DNA of 64,000 nt from Acidisphaera sp. L21 (GCF_009765685.1 NZ_LMUY01000070.1:56981-120980), one strand, 5' to 3'; positions 34,161-42,160 are shown, counted from the stretch's first letter. The notes: generated from the sequence alone by a model not told the origin. Numbers and translations: made by a program.

Positions 34161-34808
34161 ATGGCGTCTAGGCGAAAAGTCTCCGCAGCTCATAAAGTAT
34201 TCAATGGAGCAATCGACAAATTAATTATCTTAGACGGACATAACCAATCACGCTTTCGAGCAGGGCCTGGCAGGCCAACTCCGAAGATTTTAACTGTCAC
34301 GCAATTGCACGTTATTACTGAGGGGATATTCACTAGGGCATTTCGGACTTTTGAAACGTTCGTTGAAGAAGTCTTTGTTCTCTACGCTATGAAAAAGCCA
34401 TCTCGCAGCGGCCGGGTCGGCACGCCATACTTATTGCCTAAGTCGCCTGAGCACACTATGGAACTACTCCAGTCTAACATGGTGTTTCTTGAGTGGAATA
34501 GCCCTGATGTTATCGTAAAGAGATCGGAGCTGTACTTCCAAGATGGCTATCCTGTGAAAGCAGCCTTTACAATGAACCTCCAGCTTTTGCAGGATGCAAG
34601 ATGGGTGCGAAACCACATTGCGCACAATTCGCGACAGTCTGTGTCAAAATATAACGGGGTCCTGCGTCGAGCTTATGGCACCCTGCCTATAAAAGCGATT
34701 TCGCCTGGCGAATTCTTGCAATCTACAAACACAAGCAGCCCAGGAACCCACTACCTGCTTTCCTTTCTAAGCGGCTTTAAGAAGGTCGCTGATGATCTAA
34801 CCGCCTGA
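34161..34808 (+). CDS. HEPN-domain protein, probable ribonuclease partner of the DUF262 protein
   Basis: A 215-residue mostly helical protein. The segment QDARWVRNHIAHNS contains R150-N-H-I-A-H155, the R-x4-H motif of catalytically competent HEPN ribonucleases. The upstream helices (EGIFTRAFRTFETFVEEVFVLYA) fit the first half of a MAE_28990 or RiboL-PSP-type HEPN fold. The ATG abuts the stop codon of the DUF262 gene (TGA-ATG), indicating strict co-expression, and the two share the same AT-rich composition. The most economical reading is a phage-sensing NTP-dependent protein coupled to an RNA-cutting effector; experimental support is lacking here. Confidence 0.72.
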   Translation: MASRRKVSAAHKVFNGAIDKLIILDGHNQSRFRAGPGRPTPKILTVTQLHVITEGIFTRAFRTFETFVEEVFVLYAMKKPSRSGRVGTPYLLPKSPEHTMELLQSNMVFLEWNSPDVIVKRSELYFQDGYPVKAAFTMNLQLLQDARWVRNHIAHNSRQSVSKYNGVLRRAYGTLPIKAISPGEFLQSTNTSSPGTHYLLSFLSGFKKVADDLTA

Positions 34809-34983
34809 TATGCGGGCCTGCGAAATCACCGCGCTCCGTCACGCGCTCATCTGCAGTCCGACACGATTGGATGCTACAGCAAGCATGGTAGCTCCAATCT
34901 GGTGAGCCAATTGCTGCAATGGTCCGGGCGGTGCTAAAGCCGTTTCCAGGTGAAGGGGCGGAGGTGACACTGACCGAGAGACG

Positions 34984-35352
34984 CTACGTGGTCGAAGGAA
35001 TATAGCGGGTCGACTTTTTCCAATTCTCCATGGCCCAAAGCGGGCGCAAATTTGCAAGACCGAAACACGCAAGCTGCTGCTTAACGTCTACAAGATCGTA
35101 TGAGCAGCATGGTCGGATGTGGTCGATATGCCAACCGCTGTGCGTATGATTGCGCCAGTGCATGCCGGGCAGAAACATTGCCTCTAAGTGATCGACAAGT
35201 TGCACCGGACTAAAGTCAAGACCCTTTATAATGCGGTTTAGGTGTTTGCTGTTACTGGTTTGCAGAACGATATCAAGAGACTGATTTAGCCTGTATTGTA
35301 GGGTGTTTCGCACATACCAATGTTCTTTGCTTCGACCTACCCTCATGAACAC
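34984..35352 (-). CDS. HNH endonuclease-like protein
   Basis: A 122-residue protein with a mobile-element HNH signature: WHIDHIRPCCSYDL followed by FGLANLRPLWAMENWKKS, preceded by PGMHWRNH. Similar short proteins occur in phages as homing-type or packaging-associated endonucleases. The length is near that of stand-alone versions, so it is probably complete rather than a fragment. It is convergent with the HEPN gene, so it is not in the DUF262-HEPN transcript. Confidence 0.68.
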   Translation of the reverse strand: MFMRVGRSKEHWYVRNTLQYRLNQSLDIVLQTSNSKHLNRIIKGLDFSPVQLVDHLEAMFLPGMHWRNHTHSGWHIDHIRPCCSYDLVDVKQQLACFGLANLRPLWAMENWKKSTRYIPSTT

Positions 35353-35741
35353 GCCTCATTCGTATGGCTGTCGCATTGTCCGCACTTGATTCGACGCGGA
35401 GTTATTGCAGTGTTACACCGTGCTCGGGCTGTATTTAGTCGAGGGATTGACGCTGGAAGACAGCCCGGCAATCCCAGCAGCATCGCTGCACGGTTGTCTG
35501 AAACATATCCTCGTATGAGCGTCTCAATAGACCGGGTGCGGGGGTCGAGAACCCGTGTCCAGCACCCCTCCCCGGTTCGCCATGTATGTCGAGGCAGCGC
35601 AACTAATACGCGAGGGGCTGAGTGAGGCGTCCTGCCTCGATAGGGACCGCTCCATGAACATCTTCCGTCGCCTCCCCTGAATATCAGCACCCGCCGCGTC
35701 GGCGGCCTGCGGTTCTTGAAGATCGGACGGCTAACGGTGTC
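35353..35741. other. Gap of about 390 bp, no gene supported
   Basis: Overlapping reading frames exist on both strands but none has a recognisable domain, good ribosome site or coding pattern. GGGTGC and GCACCC arms at about 35536-35569 could form a stem. Nothing else is seen. Confidence 0.4.
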
Positions 35742-36092
35742 GTGGAGCGTCAGCCGCCACTATCGCCCGATGAATGGAACTACACATTGAACATTCCCGC
35801 AGACCACACCCCCGTCACCCTGCCCTTTGGCGTGAGCCTGGACGCCGTCATGGACCTAGGGGCGGTGTTGGGTCGCCAAGCCGCCGCGTCCTTGCTGGCA
35901 GACACTATGGAGGGCCTGACGATGGGGCAGCAGCGCCGTGCCGAGGCGCTGACGTTCGAGGGGGTGGAGGAGTTGGAGGCGGCGGTAGCCGCGATCGAGC
36001 GCGAGGCGGTGGGGGCCGGTGACTTTATAGCCGGCGCGCTGCATCAGGCGATGGTCCAGTATGTCAACCCTTCGACCGCGCTACGGGGGTAG
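35742..36092 (+). CDS. Hypothetical protein at the right end of the island
   Basis: A 116-residue acidic protein starting at a GTG. The middle, LGAVLGRQAAASLLADTMEGL, and the later EGVEELEAAVAAIEREAVGAG look helical; no family is recognised. It is the last gene before the right arm-like repeats and attR. Start and reality are both only moderately supported. Confidence 0.45.
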   Translation: MERQPPLSPDEWNYTLNIPADHTPVTLPFGVSLDAVMDLGAVLGRQAAASLLADTMEGLTMGQQRRAEALTFEGVEELEAAVAAIEREAVGAGDFIAGALHQAMVQYVNPSTALRG

Positions 36093-36144
36093 CCGGCTCG
36101 CAACACGATCGGGTGGCCATCGGGGGCCGCTCGCTCCAACCCCA

Positions 36145-36162
36145 TGGGACAGCTATGGGACA
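36145..36162 (+). repeat. Right integrase-arm-like repeat pair
   Basis: Two TGGGACA copies start 11 bp apart (36145 and 36156), matching the left pair in sequence, orientation and spacing. They lie about 105 bp before the 51-bp att repeat. Confidence 0.7.
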
Positions 36163-36182
36163 ATGAACTCGGATATCTCCGA

Positions 36183-36317
36183 GCATCTGGCCAAATCCTG
36201 ACAACTCCGATATAGACGCGCCCTGGGGTGCAAACGGCTGATTTCCGCGGTTTTCTCTCTAAGTTAAGCACCGTTGGTCCGGTGGCAGAGTGGTGATGTA
36301 GCGGACTGCAAATCCGC
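36183..36317 (+). repeat. Right 135-bp direct repeat (attR region)
   Basis: Counterpart of 21673-21807. The final 51 bp are identical, including the 5' 42 nt of tRNA-Cys; the 84 bp before it are diverged. Because the promoter-side sequence differs from the left copy, one of the two was brought by the island. Confidence 0.9.
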
Positions 36318-36349
36318 GTATGCCGGTTCGATTCCGGCCCGGACCTCCA
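36276..36349 (+). tRNA. tRNA-Cys(GCA), intact
   Basis: A 74-nt cloverleaf: acceptor stem GGTCCGG with CCGGACC, D arm, anticodon arm GCGGA-CTGCAAA-TCCGC with GCA at 36308-36310, T arm GCCGG-TTCGATT-CCGGC, discriminator T and an encoded CCA. It is regenerated across the right junction: its 5' 42 nt lie within the island repeat and its 3' part is chromosomal. Confidence 0.96.
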
Positions 36350-36464
36350 AATGCGTCACCGCCCCACGCCCGGGCCGCCATGGCACCTAACCAGAGGGAT
36401 TGCTGGCACCCCAAATGCACCAACCCTCCGCCAGACGGCTCGCGCAGCCCGGCGCCGCATCGGA

Positions 36465-38549
36465 ATGACCCACCGGTATCACAACGCGCCGGCCAGGGCG
36501 GTGCTCGTGACGCTCGTCGGGTTGCTGGCGGTGGCGTGCTTTTTCCGGTTTCAAATCGGCAATGGCTTCAGCCTGCTGTTCAGCGATGTCTGGGACGGCC
36601 GGATCGAAATAACGATCCTAGAGCATTGGTGGAACGTGTTCCACGGGGTGGAGCCCTGGGATCGCGTGGCCTACTTCTACCCGACGCCGCATACGCTTGG
36701 GTACAATGACGGGTATTTTCTGTACGGTGTCCTCTACTCTGCCTATCGCGGGCTTGGGCTAGACCCGTTTCTCGCCGGCGAAATGGTGAACGTCGCAATG
36801 CGGTTCGCCGGGTTCGTCGGGTTCTACCTGTTTGCCCGGTGCGCTCTGTCAATCACGACCCGCTACGCCCTGCTGGGCGCAGCAATATTTACCGTCGCAA
36901 ACAACATGTTCATGCAAGCGGTGCATGCCCAACTCCACACGGTCGGGCTAGCGCCCATCGTCCTTTGGCTGGTCTGGCAAGCCGCCGCCGCCTTGGCAGG
37001 CGAGCGGCCGGGGCGCGCCGCCCTATGGGGCGTGGCTGCGGCGCTGGTGTATGACGCGTGGTTGCTGACGGCGTTCTACACCGCTTGGTTCCTGGCGCTG
37101 TTCGGCGTGCTGGTGGTGCTCGCCTGGGCGCCACTGGCGTGGTGGGGCGGCCAGCTTGGCTGGGCGGCGATGCGGCGCTGGGTGCGGTGGCCGGTCGGGG
37201 TGGCGCTTGCGGCCGGCGCGGTGGGCGCCATCCCGTTCCTGGCACTGTATCTGCCGCGGGCACAGGCAGCAGGCATGCATCCATTTTCGGAGATCCTGTC
37301 GTTCGCCACGACGCCGCTGGACCTGCTGCATGTCGGGTCGGGCAATTGGCTATTCGGTTGGCTGGACGCGCTGACCACTCGCACCCTACGGCCCGGTGCG
37401 GCGGATTTCGGCGAGCGACTGGTCGGCATCCCGCCGATCCTGCTGATCTGCGCTATAGCCGGTGCGGCGCTGACCTGGCGGCGCGGTCGCGGCGGCAATG
37501 GGTTGTGGCGCGCCGTCACCGTGGCGCTGCTCATTTCCGTTTTGCTAATGGTGCGGTTTGGCGACGTAATGGGCTGGCAGCTCGTCTACGCCCTGGTGCC
37601 GGGCGCGCCGGCAGTCCGTGTCGTGCCGCGCTTCATGCTGTTCCTGACGCTGCCGATCATCCTGCTGGCGATACGGTTCGTCGCTGCCCAGTCGCGCCAC
37701 TGGTCCGCCCTCGGGGTCGGCGCGCTGGCCGCGCTTCTGCTACTGGAGGAGGGAAACAGCTTCGCCTACATCCGCCTCGACCGCGCGGAGGAGCTAGCGT
37801 TTCTGGCCGCGGTCCCGCCAACGCCCTCCACCTGCCGGAGCTTCTTCGTGGAAGGGCAGCGTGGCTCGCAAAGTCCATCCTTCAGCCGGGAGGATGCGAT
37901 GTTTCTGGCCGAAATGCGACGAGTGCCGACGCTGAACGGCCAATCCTCGGTCATCCCGGCCGGGATGGAGCCATTATTGCCGGGTCAACCGGAATATCTG
38001 GCTAGGATGCGCCAATACGCAGCGGCTCAACGCATCAGCATCGGGGTATGCGCCCTGGACCTGGGCGGGCGCAGTTGGAATGTCGCCCCGTTTGCCGGAA
38101 TGCTCGCTAGATTGCCCGTGAATACCGTCCTGCGGGCCGGACTGGGCGGTGAGCTAGCACCGTTTCTGCTCGGCGGCTGGAGCAGCCCCGAGCAAAGCGG
38201 CCGCTGGACGACCGGCCCGACGGCGGAACTGCAATTCGCCGCACCGGCCGGCAACGGGCATGGGATGGTCCTGGAAGTTCGCGGCAACGGCCTGGTGCCA
38301 CCGGGGCGGCAAACGCAAACAGTCTACGTCTCCGTCGACGATACCCGGCTGGCGCACTGGGAGATCGGCCCTACCCCGGCAATCTACCGAATGGAGATCC
38401 CGGCGGCCGAACTAGCCCGGGGGGACGCGGTCACGTTGCGCTTGGATATTGCCAACCCGGTGAGTCCCAAACTGCTTGGGCTATCGAACGACACGAGGCG
38501 GCTCGGCGTCTGGCTGCAGGATATCCGGCTGGTGCCAGGCGCCCCCTAG
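36465..38549 (+). CDS. Large polytopic membrane protein, possible GT-C-type glycosyltransferase
   Basis: A 694-residue protein with about ten hydrophobic segments in its first 440 residues (ARAVLVTLVGLLAVACFF, PVGVALAAGAVGAIPFLALY and others) and a soluble C-terminal part of about 250 residues. The first external loop has SDVWDGRIEITILEHWW, an acidic motif where GT-C glycosyltransferases keep catalytic acids. That suggests transfer of sugars from a lipid carrier in the periplasm, but no family is firmly recognised. The ATG at 36465 removes 38 unconserved residues that would start right at the tRNA-Cys. Confidence 0.6.
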   Translation: MTHRYHNAPARAVLVTLVGLLAVACFFRFQIGNGFSLLFSDVWDGRIEITILEHWWNVFHGVEPWDRVAYFYPTPHTLGYNDGYFLYGVLYSAYRGLGLDPFLAGEMVNVAMRFAGFVGFYLFARCALSITTRYALLGAAIFTVANNMFMQAVHAQLHTVGLAPIVLWLVWQAAAALAGERPGRAALWGVAAALVYDAWLLTAFYTAWFLALFGVLVVLAWAPLAWWGGQLGWAAMRRWVRWPVGVALAAGAVGAIPFLALYLPRAQAAGMHPFSEILSFATTPLDLLHVGSGNWLFGWLDALTTRTLRPGAADFGERLVGIPPILLICAIAGAALTWRRGRGGNGLWRAVTVALLISVLLMVRFGDVMGWQLVYALVPGAPAVRVVPRFMLFLTLPIILLAIRFVAAQSRHWSALGVGALAALLLLEEGNSFAYIRLDRAEELAFLAAVPPTPSTCRSFFVEGQRGSQSPSFSREDAMFLAEMRRVPTLNGQSSVIPAGMEPLLPGQPEYLARMRQYAAAQRISIGVCALDLGGRSWNVAPFAGMLARLPVNTVLRAGLGGELAPFLLGGWSSPEQSGRWTTGPTAELQFAAPAGNGHGMVLEVRGNGLVPPGRQTQTVYVSVDDTRLAHWEIGPTPAIYRMEIPAAELARGDAVTLRLDIANPVSPKLLGLSNDTRRLGVWLQDIRLVPGAP

Positions 38550-38614
38550 CCCAGTCGGCGCCGGGTAGATGACCCGGCGCCCAGTCTCAGAAATCTACTT
38601 TGAAGAGGCCGGTA

Positions 38615-39055
38615 TCAGTTGATGCCTAGCAACTCGACGTCGAAGATCAGCGTCGCGTTCGGCGGGATAACGCCGCCGGCGCCGCGGCTGCCATAACCCT
38701 GGTCCGCCGGGATGATCAGCGTGCGCTTGCCGCCGACATGCATGGTGGAAACACCCTGGTCCCACCCGGCAATCACCTGGCCTACCCCCAGCTTGAACTG
38801 AAACGGCTGGCCGCGGTCGCGTGAGCTGTCGAATTTGCGGCCTGGCTTGCCGTTATCGTCCAACCATCCGGTGTAATGGACCGACACGGTCTGGCCTGGT
38901 TGGGGCTGTGCCCCGGTGCCCACGACTTCGTCGCGGTATTGCACGCCAGACGTCATCGTCACGAGGTCGGCAGCAGGGGCGGCATTGGTCATGGCTAACA
39001 ACATGGCTCCGATAAGGGGCAGAAATGTGCGGGAGAGGACTGGGAAGACCAACAC
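38615..39055 (-). CDS. FKBP-type peptidyl-prolyl isomerase, exported
   Basis: A 146-residue protein with a signal peptide (LSRTFLPLIGAMLLAMTNAAPA) and a single FKBP domain: VSVHYTGWLDDNGKPGRKFDSS, VIAGWDQGVSTMHVGGKR, and YGSRGAGGVIPPNATLIFDVELL. It should catalyse proline isomerisation during protein folding in the periplasm. The gene is monocistronic, leftward, downstream of nothing obvious, and lies beside the tRNA-Leu gene on the same strand. Confidence 0.9.
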   Translation of the reverse strand: MLVFPVLSRTFLPLIGAMLLAMTNAAPAADLVTMTSGVQYRDEVVGTGAQPQPGQTVSVHYTGWLDDNGKPGRKFDSSRDRGQPFQFKLGVGQVIAGWDQGVSTMHVGGKRTLIIPADQGYGSRGAGGVIPPNATLIFDVELLGIN

Positions 39056-39184
39056 GGCGCTCCTCTTGCAAACGCTACCGGTTGGCGGCGCGGCCCCGTT
39101 CTAGTGCGGCTTGGCCGCCGTGCAAACCGGGTGACATGTCACACAGCCGTGGTCGACGCACGGCCAGCCCGGGGTTGATGTGTT

Positions 39185-39268
39185 TGGTGCGAGAGGGGGG
39201 ATTCGAACCCCCACGCCTTGCGGCGCACGATTTTGAGTCGCGTGCGTCTACCGTTCCGCCACTCTCGC
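39185..39268 (-). tRNA. tRNA-Leu(CAA)
   Basis: An 84-nt tRNA with encoded CCA on the minus strand. The acceptor stem is GCGAGAG with CTCTCGC, the anticodon loop reads CTCAAAA (CAA), and a long variable arm GCCGC-AAGGC-type is present, as in class II leucine tRNAs. The T arm GGGGG-TTCGAAT-CCCCC is clear. Confidence 0.95.
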
Positions 39269-39366
39269 AGTGGCGCGCACCATACTCATTTACGTTCGCG
39301 TGGCAACGCGTCGATGAGGAATTGCGTCCCGGCGACAACGCGGCTATAGACCCCGCCGCACGCTGT

Positions 39367-39442
39367 TCCCGAATAGCTCAGTTGGTAGAGCAAGCGACTG
39401 TTAATCGCTCGGTCGTAGGTTCGAGTCCTACTTCGGGAGCCA
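39367..39442 (+). tRNA. tRNA-Asn(GTT)
   Basis: A 76-nt cloverleaf with encoded CCA: acceptor TCCCGAA with TTCGGGA, D arm GCTC-AGTTGGTA-GAGC, anticodon loop CTGTTAA (GTT at 39400-39402), T arm GTAGG-TTCGAGT-CCTAC. It lies 98 bp from the divergent tRNA-Leu and about 150 bp before a decayed integrase. Confidence 0.96.
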
Positions 39443-39594
39443 GCGTGCGTTTCCGTGGTGCGTCGCACTCCATCGTAAGCCGCTGATTTGGCTTATGATT
39501 TGGCGGATTAGACCATCACGGTGGCCCACACCCCATTGCAACAGTTCACGCCAAACCGGATACAAAGCCGGGACTCTATATCCGGCCGGTATCC

Positions 39595-39765
39595 ATGCTC
39601 ACAGACGCCAAGCTCCGAAACGCAAAGGCGGCCGACAAACCTTACCGGCTCTTGGACGCCGAAGGGCTGCATCTCTTCGTCCCCGCGGCCGGCGGGAAGT
39701 CATGGCGCTGGCGCCATCAGCGCGCCGGCGTGGAGCGGCTCGTCACTCTCGGGCGCTATGCTGCT
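39595..39765 (+). pseudogene. Integrase remnant (P4-type, DUF4102 arm-binding domain only)
   Basis: MLTDAKLRNAKAADKPYRLL followed by DAEGLHLFVPAAGGKSWRWRH and RLVTLGRYA is the N-terminal DUF4102 domain of P4-type integrases. Homology stops at about 39765, after which unrelated sequence follows and a stop occurs at 39834. Only about 57 of ~400 residues remain. It sits downstream of tRNA-Asn in the orientation expected of an element that once used that tRNA; no 3' tRNA repeat is seen, so the rest has been deleted. Confidence 0.75.
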
Positions 39766-39865
39766 AATCACGCGCAATATCGGCTGTCTGCCATGCACCC
39801 GCGTTGGTGGGCTGGTATCTTTAGATTGCCATAACTCGCGCACATGCCGCGTGCGCACCGGGCCG

Positions 39866-40054
39866 TCAGCGCATAAGGCACCACAGGGCAAGCAAGCCGG
39901 CCCATAGTAAGCATCCCAGCAACAAGCCGAGCGCCAACCCGCGAGCGGCGCAATGCTGCGGATATTCGACGTCCAATCCCCGCATGACTTCACGGCATGC
40001 GGCGGTTTCGCTTTGGTGCTGAACATTTGGCTCTGCCAGAATTCGGTGCAACAT
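39866..40054 (-). CDS. Small membrane protein
   Basis: A 62-residue protein: polar N-terminus, then a strong transmembrane helix ARGLALGLLLGCLLWAGLLA near the C-terminus. An AGAGGAA ribosome site lies about 9 nt before the ATG at 40054, which is the main reason to call it. No family is known. It is next to the integrase remnant and could be a leftover of the same element. Confidence 0.5.
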   Translation of the reverse strand: MLHRILAEPNVQHQSETAACREVMRGLDVEYPQHCAARGLALGLLLGCLLWAGLLALWCLMR

Positions 40055-40358
40055 ATGAACGTTTCCTCTTGTTCTTTTGCAGTCAACATGAACCGGTCCG
40101 TCTATATGAACAAGTATTTTCCACTTTATACTTTGCATCGCAGCCGACGTTGAGTTCTATGCTGCATCTGCGAAATAGACGACCGAGCCGGCTCGGCGCT
40201 CAGGCCCGGACGGGTTTGCCGCAGCGGCGTTGCGAAGTATGCTCACTCCAGGCGGCATGGTAGCCACCGCTGTCACCGTAGCTTCATGCCCTTGGCCGGG
40301 CTGCGCGTGGCAGATACCGTGGTTTTCCGCCCCGCCCTCGATCCAGCCAGGAATCTGC
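40055..40358. other. Gap of about 300 bp upstream of phnM, no gene supported
   Basis: An AT-rich patch around 40085-40150 probably holds the promoter of the small membrane gene. The open frame continuing upstream of phnM to 40230 has no conserved content. No phosphonate regulator site is recognised. Confidence 0.4.
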
Positions 40359-41489
40359 ATGATCTGCCTCACCAATGCCCGCATCGTCCTCCTCGACCGG
40401 GTTATCCACGGCACGATCGTGATGGAGGGCGGGCGCATCGCCTCGGTCGAGACCGGCCTATCGCAGTTATCCACCGCGATCGATGTAGATGGCGACACGG
40501 TGATCGCCGGCGTGGTGGATCTGCATACCGATAATCTCGAGCGCCAGGTGCAGCCGCGCAGCAACGCGCGCTGGCCGTCCCGCTCCGCCATGGTGGCGCA
40601 CGACTCACAATGCGCCGCCGCCGGGGTGACGACCGTGCTGGACGCGCTGTGCCTGGGCGATCTGGGCTTCGACAAGGACCGGATCCGCACGTTCCGGGAG
40701 GGTGTGATCGACGGCGACGCACTGGCCGAGAGCGGGTTACTGAAGAGCGACCACTATTTACACCTGCGCTGCGAAATGCCCGCTGCGGATGTCATTGCCC
40801 TACTTGATCCGGTGGCCGACCACCCCCGCGTGCGCATGATCAGCCTGATGGACCATTCGCCCGGCGTCGGCCAATACGCCAATATGGAGCGCTATCGCGC
40901 GCTACGGGCCAAAGAAGGCATCGACTCCGCCACGGTGGAGCGACGGATCGTGGAGTTGCAGGACCAGCGCGCCCGGCTGAGGGACCCGAACCGCCGCGCC
41001 TTGCTGGACCGGGTGCGCCACAGCGGGACGGTGCTGGCCAGCCATGATGACCGCACGGCAGAAGAAGTGGACGAGAACCACCGCGACGGCATCCGCATCA
41101 GCGAGTTCCCCGTCACCATGGAGGCCGCGAAGGCCGCCCGGGCGCATGACATGCAGGTGATTGCCGGAGCGCCAAACATCGTCCGCGGCGGCAGCCATAG
41201 CGGCAACGTCGCTGCGTCGGATCTGGTGCGGGCGCGGGCGGTGGATGCCTTCGCGTCCGACTACGTGCCCGCCAGCCTGGTGGAGGCGGCGTTCGGCTGC
41301 GTCCGCGACACCGACATCACACTTCCGGACGCCGTGGCGTTGGTAACGGACAGCCCAGCCCGCATGGCCGGCCTCGGCGACCGCGGCCGGATTGCGACTG
41401 GATATCGCGCCGACCTCGTTCGTATCCGCGTGCATGACGGGCTGCCGATCGTGCGTCAGGTCTGGCTCGCGGGCGAGCGGGTGATCTGA
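40359..41489 (+). CDS. phnM: Alpha-D-ribose 1-methylphosphonate 5-triphosphate diphosphatase
   Basis: PhnM removes pyrophosphate from ribose 1-methylphosphonate 5-triphosphate in the C-P lyase route of phosphonate use. The 376-residue amidohydrolase shows VVDLHTDNLERQVQPR (metal motif), SLMDHSPGVGQYAN, VLASHDDRT, and GAPNIVRGGSHSGNVA, all PhnM hallmarks. The ATG at 40359 follows an AGGA site and discards 43 unconserved upstream codons. The C-P lyase core genes phnGHIJK are not in the window, so substrate must come from a distant cluster. Confidence 0.92.
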   Translation: MICLTNARIVLLDRVIHGTIVMEGGRIASVETGLSQLSTAIDVDGDTVIAGVVDLHTDNLERQVQPRSNARWPSRSAMVAHDSQCAAAGVTTVLDALCLGDLGFDKDRIRTFREGVIDGDALAESGLLKSDHYLHLRCEMPAADVIALLDPVADHPRVRMISLMDHSPGVGQYANMERYRALRAKEGIDSATVERRIVELQDQRARLRDPNRRALLDRVRHSGTVLASHDDRTAEEVDENHRDGIRISEFPVTMEAAKAARAHDMQVIAGAPNIVRGGSHSGNVAASDLVRARAVDAFASDYVPASLVEAAFGCVRDTDITLPDAVALVTDSPARMAGLGDRGRIATGYRADLVRIRVHDGLPIVRQVWLAGERVI

Positions 41490-41500
41490 GCGCCGACCCG

Positions 41501-42160
41501 ATGAGCGCCCGCGTCGGCGTCTACTACGCCCCCGTCTTCGACGACCCGCTTTGGATCGCTGGCTGCGCCTGGCTCGGTCGCGATCCGCAAACGGGGCGCA
41601 GCTTCGACTCGGGGCGGGAGGAAATGACGGCGGATGCCCGGCTCTACGGCTTCCACGCGACTCTGAAGCCACCCATGCGCATGGCGCATTCCTGGACGGC
41701 GTTGATGGAGGATGCCGAGCGGGTGGCCGCCAGCATCGCACCGTTCGACCTGCCGCGGCTGGAGGTCGCCAGTATCGGGACCTTCTTGGCCTTGCGCGAG
41801 TCGGTCCCCTGCCCACCGCTGAATGCGCTGGCCGATGCCTGCGTCACCGAGCTGGACAGCCATCGTGTCCCGGCTGACGCGGCGGAGATCGCCCGGCGCC
41901 GCAAGTCGAAGCTGTCGCCCGAACAGGACGCAATGCTGCTGAACTGGGGCTACCCCCACGTGCTATCGACCTGGCGGTTTCACATGACACTGACCCGGCG
42001 GCTGTCGCCTGAGGAGTGGGACGTCGTGCAGCCCGAAGCCATGGCGCATTTCGCCGCATCCCTGGCCCAGCCACGCCGAGTGGCGGACATCTGCCTGTTC
42101 ACCCAGGCAGCGCCGGGCGCGCCGTTTATGCTTGCAGAGCGTGTTCCGCTGCACGGTTGA
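41501..42160 (+). CDS. DUF1045 phosphonate-metabolism protein (2H phosphoesterase fold)
   Basis: A 219-residue protein with two H-x-T motifs, YGFHATLKPP and FHMTLTRRL, that define the 2H phosphoesterase fold. DUF1045 members are regularly found with phnM and phnN and may act on cyclic ribose phosphate intermediates of the C-P lyase route, in place of PhnP; that role is inferred from context. It begins 11 bp after phnM. Its 3' end overlaps the convergent phnN gene by 35 bp. Confidence 0.85.
   Translation: MSARVGVYYAPVFDDPLWIAGCAWLGRDPQTGRSFDSGREEMTADARLYGFHATLKPPMRMAHSWTALMEDAERVAASIAPFDLPRLEVASIGTFLALRESVPCPPLNALADACVTELDSHRVPADAAEIARRRKSKLSPEQDAMLLNWGYPHVLSTWRFHMTLTRRLSPEEWDVVQPEAMAHFAASLAQPRRVADICLFTQAAPGAPFMLAERVPLHG

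Larger units (their letters stand above)
21757..36317. mobile_element. Genomic island integrated in tRNA-Cys (about 14.5 kb)
   Basis: The island is bounded by a 51-bp direct repeat of the tRNA-Cys 5' half. It opens with a tyrosine integrase reading inward and carries an Xis-like protein, a split primase and helicase, small lipoproteins, an IS, and a defence-like cluster (AbiV-like, DUF262-HEPN, HNH). Integrase-arm-like repeats sit near both ends. No capsid, portal, tail or conjugation genes were found, so it resembles a phage satellite or other small integrative element. Base composition is more AT-rich than the flanks, strongest at 33.1-34.8 kb. The intact tRNA lies at the right end, the reverse of the usual layout. 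Confidence 0.88.

Noticed and set aside
35343..35690. Overlapping open frames on both strands near the right end of the island
   Set aside because: Neither has a family resemblance, a convincing ribosome site, or a codon pattern better than its complement.
39443..40358. A possible distal tRNA-Asn 3' repeat that would close an island
   Set aside because: No copy of the T-arm or acceptor 3' sequence of tRNA-Asn was found on either strand in this stretch.
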